From Iris pallida (lineage: Eukaryota; Streptophyta; Magnoliopsida; Asparagales; Iridaceae), in assembly GCA_029216955.1 (NCBI GenBank), contig JANAVB010002199.1, positions 15,143,956 to 15,207,955 of the forward strand: 64,000 bases of DNA, written 5' to 3'. Of this stretch, positions 49,901 through 62,320 are shown piece after piece. Position 1 is the first letter of the stretch. Each line of letters begins with the position of its first letter. The notes below the pieces were generated by a model. That model was not told the origin of the DNA, did no database searches, and was given only the letters and a program-made list of their open reading frames with translations. The translations under genes were made by a program, and so were the position numbers.

Positions 49901-51793
49901 CAGAGGTTGCCATGTCACTTCTAGCATTTACAGAAACCAAGAGTATAGACAACTAAGGTGGTATGTTATCTACATATGTCAGTATACCATGTGGTTACAA
50001 TGCATCAAATATGCGCTATACATGGAGATACAAACATTAAAGTCTAAAAGAAGAGTTCTCAATAAGGTTTCCAATTTGGGATCTCAAGATAACAACAAAG
50101 CCTTTATCCTAAAAATTTTGGGGTCGGTTATTTGAATCATGTCCTTCCATTCAGCTCCCTCGAGGGCCTTGTCCTCTTCAACACTAACAACAACCATATC
50201 TTTTTTCGGTTTCAATCCATGTTCGTTTGGGCCTACCCTAGTCAAAGCGGTTCCTTTAACTACTATCTTATTGCTCATCCTTATTGGTGCATCTTTTGGT
50301 CTGTGTTGCACGTGCCCAAACCGCCTAAGACAGTTTTTCTCACATCCTCAATTTGGGTTCAAAATACTTATAATAATGGTTTTTTCTAACAAGTGCCGTT
50401 AGGGAACTCTTTTAGCCCATCATTAATGCTATCTTTTTGTCTTGGTAAACACAAATCCCATTAAATGATTCCTTTTTTATCCTGGTTGCATGTTTCATAA
50501 AAATAGATACTATTAGATCCAAAACTACCCTTAACTCATAATCACACCCGCCAAAATATTAAATAATTAATGATTGTAAAATAATTTTTAAAATGTACAA
50601 AATAACATAAACAATTTTAGTAAACAGTGACAAGTAAAATAAATTTTGCATACAAATTCACACATGTCAAAATGTTATTATATTTTGTATTTCTGACCTT
50701 TCATAGATAAAATATTATAACTTTAATTTTATCAAGAACAAAAATTCATCATGTTAATGTGAAAATTAAGTTATATCAAATCAAATCCTACATCAAAATA
50801 ATTTAGATGTAAGATTTTGCTAAGGATTTTCTTACAAACTGAAATATAAAAAACTCAATTTGTTTGAATTTGTACGCAAAATTTATTTTGTATCTCCGTA
50901 TGTATTATAATCATTTATATAAATATTGTTCTCAAAAATAATATATTTATCTCCAACATGTTTAATGTTTTTGTTGGTGTTATTCTTACGAGCTTAAGGG
51001 TAGTTTTGGAACTAATGGTATCCAACATTTATGAAACATGTAACCATGATTAAAGAGATTATTTAATGTGTTTGTTTGTTCCAAGATAAAAGGGTAGCAT
51101 TAATGATGGGCTAAAAGAGTGGCCTTAGGCACTCAGTAACAAAACCTCAGTAAAATTAACTGTCCTCAGGATCCTTGAAGTGCTTAGGCCAATTTTCGAG
51201 ACATGTATGTCAAGGTATGAGCATATGGACAAATCTTCCAATGCATATGTATATAACTACTTAGCTTTCTATCATTAAGTAACAAGTGTCCCATGCATAA
51301 ATTATCCATTAAGTAAGCCACCAGAAGTAATAATGGTGAAATTATACCTCTCGGACATGGCTGAAGTTGATATTGAAAGATCCAAAGAATTTTGTTTTGT
51401 GAGGCCAATAACGGGCCAATGAGCAAGTAAAAGTAACTAAGCATAACCTAAACAGAGATAATGTGGTGCCCTCTCCTAACAACCACCTATAGCATTGAAA
51501 GGAGGCTGGTTACCGAGGGAGTTTCAGTACTACAATCAAAACAGTGAAAAAGTACAACTAAAAGATGAAATATTTGCACAACCTTTATGCCAAGAAGAAA
51601 AATGCTTTGAAGTTCAGTTGCTTGAAACAAGGCCACCGTATAGCACTTCTTATAAAAAGAAGGGTACAATATGAGAGCAGGAAATGCCACCACATGTTCA
51701 GGTTAGGTGTGATGTATACAGAACAATTTATCCATTTTTCTATCGTGTTCTTCTAAAAAATGTAAGCCATCATCTTAGATCATGTAATCAAGA

Positions 51794-51846
<53 letters not shown>

Positions 51847-51854
51847 AAAAAAAT

Positions 51855-51928
<74 letters not shown>

Positions 51929-52089
51929 ACAGGGAATGTTTGAATATGCAGATATAACTATGCTTTCATGACACCAATTCATTTGACAAAGATCAGAAAG
52001 ATAATATACCTTTTGCCGGAGAGCCCAAAATGCAGGTAGTATGGCTGCTGCATTTGAAGCAATAAGAAAAATTGATTGCCAAATGTGTC
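46923..52089 (-). CDS. TMEM8/PGAP6-like (DUF3522) membrane protein, C-terminal six exons
   Basis: Minus-strand exons, 5' to 3': 52089-52010, 49589-49485, 48136-47997, 47904-47776, 47514-47362, 47067-46923 (stop TAG). All junctions are GT-AG and in frame, giving about 250 residues. Segments: HIWQSIFLIASNAAAILPAF (TM), FTSSGISSGLYHACDVGTWC, FMDFWLSFMAVVSTFVYMAT (TM), VVFIITALLAISGA (TM), IVIVIAIGSLGLVVGWLL (TM), FRWPFLSLGFVGLAFAGTSW (TM), YWIWHSLWHISMYTCSFFFL. The Ser, Asp and His residues, including H-SLW-H, fit the CREST superfamily of intramembrane hydrolases; animal PGAP6 is a GPI-specific phospholipase A2. The plant role is unknown to me. Plant family members usually have a long extracellular N-terminus; its exons are not visible up to 53374, where a TE nest starts. 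Confidence 0.85.
49726..49894 (-). mobile_element. tRNA-derived SINE (Au-like) in intron
   Basis: On the minus strand a pol III A box (TGGTGTAATGGTAGAGC, complement 49868-49884) and B box (GGTTCGAGTC, 49831-49840) are correctly spaced, followed by a body TTGTGGGGTAAAAGATTTAG and an end GGTGCTGAGATACCTTTATT. The layout and 3' wording resemble Au-type plant SINEs. It sits in the 2.4-kb intron between the 52010-52089 and 49485-49589 exons, in the same orientation as the gene. Confidence 0.7.
50091..50398 (-). mobile_element. RTE-type LINE 3' fragment
   Basis: On the minus strand the end reads CCGACCCCAAAATTTTTAGG then ATAAAGGCTTTGTTGTT, the typical tail of plant RTE-like LINEs. Upstream, translated words such as RPKDAPIRMSN and EWKDMIQITDP match the end of the RT ORF with changes. 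A 5'-truncated insertion of about 300 bp. Confidence 0.75.
50402..51124. mobile_element. Long-TIR MITE, PIF/Harbinger-like
   Basis: A 723-bp element with TTA on both sides (50399-50401 and 51125-51127) and inverted repeats beginning GGGAACTCTTTTAGCCCATC at the left and GGCCACTCTTTTAGCCCATC at the right (complement). Similarity extends inward over roughly 130 bp, through CATCATTAATGCTA, CATGTTTCATAAA and CCAAAACTACCCTTAA. The interior is AT-rich and non-coding. It lies in the TMEM8-like intron, 3 bp from the LINE fragment. Confidence 0.8.
51795..51925. repeat. AT microsatellite in intron
   Basis: (TA)n, then an A-rich AAAATAAAAAAATAAA spacer, then (TA)n again. This is the same arrangement as at 13311-13488 in element A's LTR. 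Confidence 0.95.
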
Positions 52090-53374
52090 CTATTTTTCAA
52101 AGAAACAAAATTAGATTAACATAAGATAAACTTTCTAGTGAGAATAAACAACATAAGCATATCCAAAAAGAGCACCTCATAGCTACTCAATGGTATATGC
52201 AATAAGAGTGCAAGGATGGGATGTTTAAAAAGTTAAATGGGCATAATTACAGTGACAATTTTACAATTTTGTGTGAAAAGGAGTCCAATAACAATTCCTA
52301 AGAGAAGTTATAGGGTAGCCATTATGCAAGGTGAGGTGAAAGGCCAAAAAAATCCCACCTAAAGCTAAGATCAAACTTGGTTATTCAAAATCCAAGCACT
52401 CAGCAGAAAATCCAACCTAACAAAATCTCTAAAAGAAGCACAAATCCATCAACACATGCCTGTCCACTAAAGCCTGTGTGCAAGATACTATTGCCCTATT
52501 TCTAATTGTGGCAGACGCCATCATAGTCCTCACTCCTTGGGGCTTGAGGGACCTTAAACATATGATGATTAGCAGTAGCTTAGAAGTGGCAGGAACTACC
52601 GTGATGGTTCAAAAGATTGCGAGAACTGACTCCATATACTTCCTGATTATGTACTCACTGCGTCTCTCCCCTTCCATATGGCATATCGATAGAAGAGCCC
52701 TCCACTGAATGAGTCCTGCCTCTGAACCTCTCCACTGAGGGTCAAACAGCATGGCTTGGAGTCTCAGATGATACAGTTAAGTATTGTCATCGAGTTTATG
52801 TTGGATTTTAAAGATTCATTGTGATATCACAGTTAGTTCTTAAAGAACCTGCTCCTCTGAAATCATAGTTGGGTCTCTTAAAGAACCTGCTTCTCTGAAA
52901 TCATAAATGGGTCTTCCAAATAACCCTTTGTATAGGTAGAAGAATGAGAGAGAACCAAATAATAATTATTAATCTCTTCCTCTAATTCTAGTGTTTACAA
53001 CTTTGGAACCCTTAGCCTTACATGATAGGCTCCTAATAGTATCGATACTATTATTTTCCATATAAACTAACAATCACATCTAAAACATACTTCTATCTGA
53101 AACCAAAAACTATTTAAACTACGATTCCATCTTATAAAGATGAACCTAAACAAAATACAATTATTATCTTGGCTTAATTGCTACTTGATACCCTCAACTA
53201 TTACCATTTTTCAACTTGGTACCCTAAACTTTTTTTTGTAACAACTTGATACCCGGATATTATTTTGGACAAAAATGCCCCTACCCCTAACCCCCCTCCC
53301 CCGTGCTCGCTTCGCCCCCCCCTCTGCTAGCTCCGGCCGCAGCTCCCCCCCTGCTCGCTTCAGGCCATCCCCCT
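52090..53374. other. Region upstream of the last visible TMEM8-like exon
   Basis: No exon of the missing N-terminus is recognised. 53165-53280 contains CTTGATACCCTCAACT and TTGGTACCCTAAAC phrases resembling ends of plant TIR transposons, with no partner found. 53280-53374 is C-rich and is the target of LTR F. Confidence 0.5.
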
Positions 53375-55731
53375 TGTCACGCCCCGACCCGGAATCACCC
53401 GAATCATCGTCCTCGCAGGGGGCATGATGCCGCACGAGCCTGGAGTTGCGCTCGTGCAAGGCAAGATGACAAGTTCTCAAATGGTTATCTTTTGGTTCGA
53501 TATTTACAACGATAGGAAAACAGAGTATACGAAACAATTCTCTTTATTGATATTCGAAACTGAGATTACAAGGCTTTCGATAGCCTAACAATATGTGCCA
53601 GATTGGCTACAACACTCAGGTTCTCTCTTGCCCACAAAGGATTCACCGTTCCATACATCATGCCTTCTATATCTCGGCCGCATCAATCCAGCTGCGTAGT
53701 CCGAGCGCCAATGCGATAGCACGCTTCAATGCGCTTCGGTATTCCAAGCCTTAACACGTTCAAGCAACGCTTCGCCGCGAGCAATCCATTCCCTGCACCC
53801 TGCATGAAGCTGGTGGGGGGTCAGTACGTTCGTCCTCGCATGTACTGAAGCAAAGATCATCTTCCCAAACCGACATTTGTAATATTTATGTTGAATAATG
53901 CAACTTAACTTATGATCTTGCTATGTTCTCCTTAGGGTCAATTTCATGGCATATTCGAAAGCGTAAAGCATGTTATCATAGCAAGCATGTTATCGAATTG
54001 AATAGGCAAGCAAGCATTCTCGTGTTTGATTCGTGGCGCAACTTAGCTTATCGACGCACCCGCCCTTGCAACCGACGCAAGGTGAATACGCCTATCTGTT
54101 TTCCCTGTCATGTTATAAGTGCCCTCTATTCGGATCCATCCATGCAGGATATACGCATACCTTGCACTTCCAAACCCATCGCCCTTAACTATATGAAGGT
54201 CACTAGCTTGTCAAGCTAGAATAGACTTATATTCGAAACATAAGACGATGTTAACTCCGTGCGGTTGCTAACCAACATCAGAGGCCATCGAAATAATCGC
54301 AGCAAGTTGCTTAACACATTCACCATAAGGTCGCTACCCTGTCTGGTCGAAGTGGCGCCAACAATACTCAAACGAATCCCTCCTAGGCCGAACGGTCCCA
54401 GCGCCCTGGCGCGCCGCGTTCGAGGGAAACCCATGCACGGGCTTTTATATCTTTAAGTCCATTTGACCATTTGACCATTTGGCCATGCAACGAATCTTAT
54501 ATTTCATACAACCAAGCAAGTTCGCTTATCGCTATTTCAATTGGCACAACGTCCGAATGTCCTCAACGAACGCCCGTAGGCCGCGAACATTTCGAAGGGC
54601 ACCATGCCGCATTACCATCTCGCATTTCTCCGTTAACTTTCTATGTTCTTACGTTTCATTCTTTGTTTCAATGTTTCAATGGCATCATGCCTCAACTCAA
54701 TGCTCGTCAACCGAACGATCCGAAGGTCTCGAACACCTTTCGAGGCATTATGTCATATCCGACAGTTCCGCCACATTCATGCCACAACTGTATTCTTTCG
54801 CAACGAAGCCATCTTTTATTATCCCGTGCACGTAGGCACGTTCCGACCGTATTCCGATGTTCTATGACTTAGCATTCAATGTCCGTGGCTTGCGCGCTAG
54901 GGCGCTCGCCTATTGTCTTTCAATGTTCTAGCCGTTCTAACTCGTGCGCGAAGGCACGGTATGGTTCGTGCACTAAGGCACTCGCCGAGTACAGTTATCC
55001 CATGTTATTGCGGCTTGCGCACCGAGGCGCTCGCCTTAGCGATATCCAATGTTCCGTAGCGACTTGTGCATTTGATGCACGTTTCATTTCAATTGTACTA
55101 ACTTAGTGTTCGACACACGTTATGATTTACTTCCGATCGGACCACGCCCGTGGCGTCGATAGGTTAACTTTTAGCATACAATGATATATTTGACTTATCG
55201 AATGAAGGAGTAAAAAGAAGTCAATCCTCCCACCTTGAGTCGATTTGCCTTCGTCGTTTCGCCGAGCCGATGCGGCTCGATTCCCTAACTTTGTTGCACG
55301 GCCACTCTCCTGACTTAGCCATTCGAGCACTTCGTGCTTCTTTGAATCATACGTCCGATTTGCCTTAGCGTGCCCAAGTCTCAGCCCGTCGCAAGACGTC
55401 GATTTGGTTCCGCGGACCCCTTACTAAATATTGTCGAAGATCGACCTCTAATATTTTTGCGTCAAAGTATAACCTGCACACGAAACCAACTAAAATCAAT
55501 ACTTGCATCGATTCGGACTTGCGCCTTGGTCGATTCGATTTCTTAGAATCTTTGAGCCGATTCAACGCACTCATCCTTCGGGGCAACGCGGCTCTTCGCA
55601 TCGATTCACTCGATGCATTCTTCGGGACAAGGCAACTCTTCGCATCGACTCGTATCGATACGCAATCGCGTCAACGCTACTCTTCGAGTCAACGACTCAG
55701 CATAATGCACCGTGCGGAGCGGGACATTACA
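53375..55731 (-). mobile_element. Solo LTR F (gypsy-type)
   Basis: 2357 bp. On + it begins TGTCACGCCCCGACCC and ends GCGGGACATTACA, the same terminal design as element D. Flanks are CCCCT (53370-53374) and TCCCT (55732-55736), a 4/5 match, with the right copy overlapped by the first base of element D. The CTGAC block (complement 53820-53824) has an AG at 53800. No internal region. Many CpG-rich short frames, none convincing. Confidence 0.75.
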
Positions 55732-57434
55732 TCCCTGTCACGCCCCGCTCCCGTAGGAGCGTTCGTCCTCGCTAAGGCGTGATGCCGCACGGGCCTATGT
55801 TGCGTCCGTGCAAGGCCAAGTCCAGAAACGGCCTATTTGAGCTAGGCCACAGAGTCGCACAGAGTGTCCCCATTTGCAGCGGAAAGTAAACGAACACAAA
55901 ATTGAAGTGAATTCAAACTCTTTATTGATTTTCAAGAAATTTACAAGTGGCACTAGGCCGATATTACAAATCGCTCAAGCTCTCTCTCTGAAACATAAAA
56001 GGCGTGCCAAGTGGCTTACAACATGGAATGATTCATGGCGATGTTCTGATACATTATGTCCTGTATAGGGTGCTCCAGCTCCTTGTAACGTCCCAAGGCC
56101 CGGAGTTGGCTCCGCGCCTTAACACGTTTGATGGAAGATCCGCACCCGCCGGCGTCTCCTGCATCCTGCAAGTAGACTGTGGGGTTATCAGTACATTGTT
56201 ATGCACTGGTGGGGAGGCTAGCTCGCCCACAACACTATCATTACCAAACACGTTCCATTTACTTTTGTGCACCGTCTATCATTCATTGTCTTTCTAATCT
56301 TGCCTTAGGATCAGTTTCATGGCATATTTCATGACCTATCTCGTGTTGCCGAATTCAAGTGTGTGCATGGAAATGAATGCACGACTTACCCATACTTACC
56401 GTCCGGCCTTCCCTGTCCAAAGTAAACCAAGTTAGTCAACAATTCAATATGAACTTTTCGATGTCAAGTGCGTGTCCCTGCCTCGGATTCTAGCACGTCG
56501 CAGGCACGTTATCTACACTTGCATGAATTTCTCATTTTCATTTGGTGTGTCACATTTCAAGCATATTCATAAGGCACTTCATTTTGTTAACTTAGACTAC
56601 TTTGATTTCAATGCAAGGACTTGCACGTGGATCGCCACCAGCAAAGCCCACTTAACTCTTGTAACTCCCAAAAATCGTACTTGGTAAATTTTGAGATTTT
56701 TTCTAATTTTCTTTTGAATTTAAATATTATTTCTTACGAAAGCCAAATTTCAATTATTAGTTGATGAGTTTCGAGTGTTAATGAATTTTTCCTCAAACAT
56801 GTACTAGTTGACGTAATGATTTGATTTATGAATTGTTGAAACAAATTTTTGTAGCTAAATAAATATTTATGTATAAGTATTCAATTTAGTATTAATGATT
56901 TATTGATTTCTTAATTTTCTTATTAATCATTTTCAGAATTGTATACTCAGTATTAAGAAAAACTGATTTTTATTAATTAATTAGTAACTAATTCGGTAAT
57001 TAGTTGAGACTAATTATATTGGTTGAATTTAAAATTTTGCTAATCCTGTTATTAGGCTAGTGTAATTCTGTTTTTGAAGACTGTTGGATCATTTTATTTG
57101 AAATTGATGTCTGATCTTTTCGAAAACTGTGGAGGAAAATGTTTTGGATTTTTGTATTTGAAAATATGTTTCAATTTCGAAATCTGTTGGAGGAAAATTA
57201 TTTTTAATTTTGAAAAGCTGTTAGAATATTAAAAGTTTGTTTGAATTTTGAATTGGAATCAGTTACAACTAATTTTTCTATGCCCTCAGATCTGTTTTTA
57301 TTTACAAAGCTACCACTATACTACACCCCCAGATCTATTGATTATTACATATCTGCCATTACACTAAATAACCCCGGATCTACTCCTATTTACCATCCTG
57401 CCACTCCTCTGTACGCGCACACACATTAATTTAC

Positions 57435-57442
57435 TATAAATA
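57435..57442 (+). promoter_or_regulatory. TATA box of LTR E
   Basis: TATAAATA followed about 30-90 bp later by CTCTCTCAC-rich initiator-like DNA, about 780 bp into the LTR. This gives a U3 of about 0.8 kb and a very long R/U5. Confidence 0.6.
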
Positions 57443-58129
57443 ATGGCACAGACCCCAATAATTTCTGACACCCCACAGTACACGTCACACACAGTACTCT
57501 CTCTCACTGTGACACGTCACACACTCTCTCTCTCCAGTCTCTCTCTGTCCTCTCTCTCTCTCTCCTCACTGGGCAAGGGGCTGAGCTCAGCCGAGCACCA
57601 CCGCCGTCGTCACCGGAGTTCGATTTCCGCCGAGCTTCTTCGCCGGAGCGCCGCCGTCGCCTCGACTGCAGTCGCCTCGACTGCAATGCTGTCAGTTCGA
57701 AGTGACAGCCCCTCGATCCTCGCGCCACGCCATCAATGCTCCTCGATCTGGGAGTCTCTCGAGCCGCGCGCTTCTGACGACCGTCGCCTCGAGGACTGCG
57801 CCGCCATCATTCTGTCACCGCCTCGACTGCGGTGAAGCCTCGGGAGCCCCGCCGTCCCTTCGAGTTTCGAGCACCGCCCTTGGGTTCCCGAGGAGGAGTC
57901 TCGTGAGGAGCGCCGAGACTCGCCGCCATCAGATCACCGCCGACCACCGCCTCAAGTTGCGCCGGAGCAGAGCCGACCCAGATCTGGTCCGCTGAGGTCA
58001 GATCCAGAGGATCGGACCCTCTTCGAAGCTTGTACCGACCAGCAGTGCTTCGCCGTGGATCGACCACCCCGTCAGGCTGGTGAGCACGTCTATCGACCCT
58101 TCTCGAACCCCTTCTCATTTCTGTTCTCT

Positions 58130-59240
58130 GTAATTTTAGGGTTTCTGGTTGGGTTAGGGGGGGATTATCGGCTAGGAGTCAGATCTAGGGTTTCGACGAC
58201 CTAGATCTAGGGTTTCCAGAGGTGAACTATAGACTAGGGTTTCCTAGTAATGGGAGTTAGGAGAGGAGGAATTCTGGGATGGGTGTTTCTAGACCTAGAG
58301 TTTAGATCTAGGGTTCTGGTCATGGGAAGATAGGCTGGCCATGGCTGAAGAACCTAGGGTTAGGTTTCAGAGCTGTGAGAGGAAGAGACTGGGAAGAGGA
58401 AGTGGCCGGATCTAGGGTTTCGACTGCCTAGAACTAGGTTTCTCGCCGGAGAATAAGGTGGAGTCGGTCGGAGTTGGAAAAACTTAGGGTTAAGGTCTGA
58501 GGAAGAGTTAGCCGGAGAAGGTGGAGGCTAAGGAGTTAGTGTTTCGGCCGGTGAAGTAATATTTAGGGTTAGGGTTTCGAGCTTGGGGTTGAAGGAGGTG
58601 AAGAAGACGTTGAACCTAAGGTTAGGGTTTGTAGCGGCTGGCCATGGAGAGAAACACTAGGGTTAGGGTTTACTCCTGGTCGGAGAAGACGAGACTGAGG
58701 AAGAAGAAGAAGCTGGCTGGTCGATTATGGGGGCCTAGAGCTAGGGTTTCTAAGAAGACGAAGCAGAGGAGGAAGATGGAGTGGGGGGTTCCCTTCGCCG
58801 GAGGAGACGAATCTCGCCGGAGAAGACGAATCTCGCCGGAGAGTTCTCTCGAACCTTCTGTGGTTCTGGAAATTTCGAGTGAAGAGTGGGAGGAGAGAGA
58901 AAGATTATGGGATTTTTATTTGATGAGCAGTGGGCCGGGTTTTCGGGCCAGTGATTTGGACCGGGAGCATTGGGCTGGATTTTGGGTTTAGAATTAAGAT
59001 TTTAATTCGTTTTATTTTTTTCAGTGATTATAGGTTCTGGGCCAATGGTTTGGGCCTGGGTCTTTGGGCCACAATGTGGGCTTAGTTTAATTGTTTATAT
59101 ATTAAGTTTAAATTGTGAGAATAGCTGGTATGGGCCGGGTCTCGGGCCAGGAGGTTTGGGCTGATTATTTTTCCTTTAAAATTTGTTAAGTTAATTTAAA
59201 CAGTGGACTGGATTTTTGGGCTGGATATTGGGTTGGCAGA
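58130..59240 (+). repeat. Telo-box and site-II-like motif clusters in LTR E
   Basis: CTAGGGTTTC/TTAGGGTTT words (telo-box complement) recur more than a dozen times in 58130-58760. TGGGCC/TGGGCT words (site II, TCP-binding type) recur about ten times in 58925-59240. In plant promoters these two motifs often occur together; here they are downstream of the LTR TATA box. Confidence 0.65.
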
Positions 59241-60833
59241 TGGGGGAGTTGAGTGTTTCCTTTATGTTGATAAGATAGTGGGTTGAATCTGAGTTGGGTT
59301 TTCATTAAATATTGTTGTTAAATCCTATTATTAGAATTTTAATTATATAGTTGCTACTAAAGATAATTCCAACTAGAGAAATTTTAGTAATAAATTACTG
59401 TTGGTTCATATTTATAATTGATGTTTTAACTAGTAAATATGTTTCTAAGCCAAAGCTATTTTTATAAAGTCTACTAAATTATTTTCATAGTAGTTAATTA
59501 GTTTATAGTTAGCAATATTCAAGTTTGATTAATATTTCTTATAAAAGTATTTGTGACTAAACTATTTTAAAGGTTTATATAGTTATAAATTTTGCTACCA
59601 AAACGTTTAATATTTCTAAAATAGTTATTAGTATTTATATTGATTCAAACTATATTATTTTCTAAATACTGTTAAATATTGATTATCTAAGTTAGATAGC
59701 TAAATAGCATTGTTTAAACCCTAATAATTGTACAAATATTACCAGGTGATTGACAACCATGCAGTACTACTCTCGTGCAACCAAACCGAGGCAAGTACAC
59801 TGACTTGACTTGTACCTTGTTTTCTGTATTACCTTCATGTGCCATGTTCTCATATCGGACACGAATTACACACGATTGTCTTGTACCATTGTTCATTGCT
59901 TGTGCGTCATTGTTTATTGCGGGATTGGGAAAAATATTAGCTTTTGTGTGACCACACCCAACATAGGTAATTGTGGATAGCCTAATCGTACACTTCACGT
60001 ACGATGAAGCGGGACCTTGTAGAATTGACTCATTGACTCATTGCATCATTGATTGATTGATTGCTCCTAAGCCGGTCACACATTAGTTTTAATATTTCAA
60101 ATTGGTCACAATTGCATATTGATTGTCGTGATTGATTGCCTTGTACATTGATAGCCGTGTTCATTGTCTGGCATCTTGATTGTCATCCATTGCCTGCAGT
60201 TTACATTTCATTTCTGGTACCACAGTTTCAGTTTTATTTCATGTTCTAGTTTTCTGGTATTCTAGTTTCACCTTGTACTCTGGATCACAGATTACATTGT
60301 ATATTGTCTAGTCAGGGTTGTACTTTGCTCTTTTCCTGATAGGATCGTTGCAGGTGAGTTGGAGATTACATGGAGCTGGTGATTGCTTGGATATTGCAGT
60401 TTTTATTTCAGTTTATTTTTCTGGAGATTGTATCTTAGACATTCATTTATTGTATATTATTTCATTTGACCGGATTTGTCTCCGGCTGAGTTTGTATTTT
60501 AAAACACTTGATGGATATTGGTGATTATCTGGGAACGTTATAAAAGCTGTGTTTTGGTTTACATTACATTGTGACTTTGAGTTTTCCTTAGCATTGTACA
60601 GCTTACTTCGTCGTGTCCATCGACGAAGGCTGGGCGTGTCCGACTCGTATCCGATTATTCGGGAGCGGGGCGTGACAACTCTATATGCACCGGTCGCTGG
60701 CACCACAAGCAATTTTGGACATCCAAGCCGTGGTATTTCTCAACTAGCGTAGGGTGAGGACTGGCACACACCCCGTTAGTCTCTTGAAATACTCCTGCAC
60801 TTACGTCCTCCGGGTGGCCGAGTCCGCACCCAG

Positions 60834-61893
60834 TAGGGGTGAGCAACGGTTCGGTTCGGTTCAAACCGAACCGATTTTACAAAAACCGAATAAACCGAAA
60901 ACCGAAATTTACAAAACCGAAAACCGAACCGCATAAATAAAAATCGAAATAAAACCGAACCGAATTAAATATGTCGGTTGTCGGTTGGTTCGGTTCCATC
61001 CGAATGTGGAAACAAGATGATCTTTGAGCAAATCAGACACTAAAAAAATCTCTTGAAACAAACCTCTATAAGGGATCAATATTTTCATAGAAGTCGAATA
61101 ATAAAAGAAGATTATACCATGTGAGATTATACCAGCAGAAGAATAAAAAGAGATTATACCATGGCCAAACATCAATAACCTAATCTAACAATCAATTCCT
61201 TCCACACAAAAAACATGCTTTTAATCTACAAAATGAATTAAAAATAGCTATACTAAGACCAGGATTGTGCAATAGAAGTTCTGAATCAATAGCAACAACG
61301 GATTTGTTTAGAATAAACCAAAAAAAAAGTCAAGAGCAATAATGAATGGATTTTTTGTTAAAAAAATCAGAACCAGTAGCAGCAAGAACCTGTTAGCCAG
61401 CATTATTTTGCTCCCGCCCTAACCTACCGCAGGGTCCGCCGTCGCCGCCCCTAACGCATCCTCCTCCTCCGTCCTCTTCTTGGCCTGCTTATCCGACCAC
61501 CTCCTCTTCGCCTACATCCTCTTCAGGAGAGAGAGAGAGAGAGGAGAGAGAGTGAGAAAGAGAGAGCAGTGGATCTATTCTTCTTCGGGAGAGGTCCAGA
61601 GACTGGACTACAGGAAGAGGCGGCGTCAGAGAGAGAGAGAGACAGAGTGTTTAGGTTTAGAATTTTTTTAATTTATATAAGGAAATGGGTACAGTACTTA
61701 ATAATTTCGGTTTTCGGGTCGGGTCAGGAACCGAATCCTGGAACCGCGACCCGAACCGAATTAAGTCGGTTTTTACCTTTGTAAACCGAAAACCGACCCG
61801 TTTAATTTATAACCGACCCGAAATGTAATTACGGGTCGGTTCGGGTCGGTTCGGGTCGGTTTCGGGTCAAAAACCGATAATTGCTCACCCCTA
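60834..61893. mobile_element. Nonautonomous hAT-type element
   Basis: 1060 bp; 13-bp terminal inverted repeat TAGGGGTGAGCAA / TTGCTCACCCCTA and a perfect 8-bp target duplication GCACCCAG (60826-60833 and 61894-61901). Both features define hAT. Subterminal regions are filled with GGTTCGGTTC/AACCGAAC (left) and CGGGTCGGTTCGGG (right) repeats, likely transposase-binding sites. GA-rich tracts are at 61530-61660. No transposase frame. Inserted in the element D LTR. Confidence 0.95.
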
Positions 61894-62199
61894 GCACCCA
61901 GGCAGCCCGTAAGCCATATTTTGATTCCGCCCAGGCCGGCATATCCCCCCTTTGATCATGCCGCGGAATCCCTTTTTCTTTACGGTCACAGCATTCGCCA
62001 CCCCTCGCTCGTGCCGTTTGTCCACGACCATTTCGTATTAACTTGTCTTTTTAACTTAACGGCCGTCTCTGAGCCGTAGGCTAACCCTTAGCCTCAATGC
62101 GTTATCGACCAGGTTGGCGTCCGTGCAGCGCGGGTAGCGAGCCCCGTTGCACGTGCCCGTCACACCTGTCGCTAACCATTCTTTCTTCTCTTATCTTTC

Positions 62200-62320
62200 A
62201 TTCATTCTTTCTTTTCTTTGTTTCACTTGTCCGTTTGTTCATCGATTCATTCACGTATTCATTCTTTCATTCGTTGATTCATTCATTCACTTATTCGTTC
62301 ATTCATTCATTTATACATTT
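62200..62320. repeat. TTCA/ATTC microsatellite-like stretch in the element D LTR
   Basis: Degenerate TTCATTCA, TTCTTTC and ATTCGTTC words. The Phe/His/Ser-rich frames across it are products of the repeat. Confidence 0.8.

Larger units (their letters stand above)
56660..60677 (+). mobile_element. Solo LTR E (4.0 kb) inside the element D LTR
   Basis: Starts TGTAACTCCC and ends GCGGGGCGTGACA; target duplication ACTCT at 56655-56659 and 60678-60682. TATAAATA at 57435-57442 is followed by CT-rich leader DNA and a GC-rich stretch (57560-58080). TAGGGTT words fill 58130-58760 and GGGCC words 58925-59240. The CTGAT block (60337-60341) is followed by AG at 60353-60354. The terminal 60 bp resembles elements A, B, C and D. 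A recombination-derived relic with no internal genes; frames such as 57443-57835 in the leader are not conserved proteins that I recognise. Confidence 0.92.

Noticed and set aside
53211..56297. Many 60-130 codon frames in LTR F and the element D LTR
   Set aside because: Low-stop GC-rich LTR DNA; none shows a protein family signature.
57443..57995. Overlapping 97-130 codon frames in LTR E
   Set aside because: GC-rich leader DNA with frames open on both strands and no known motif; part of the LTR.
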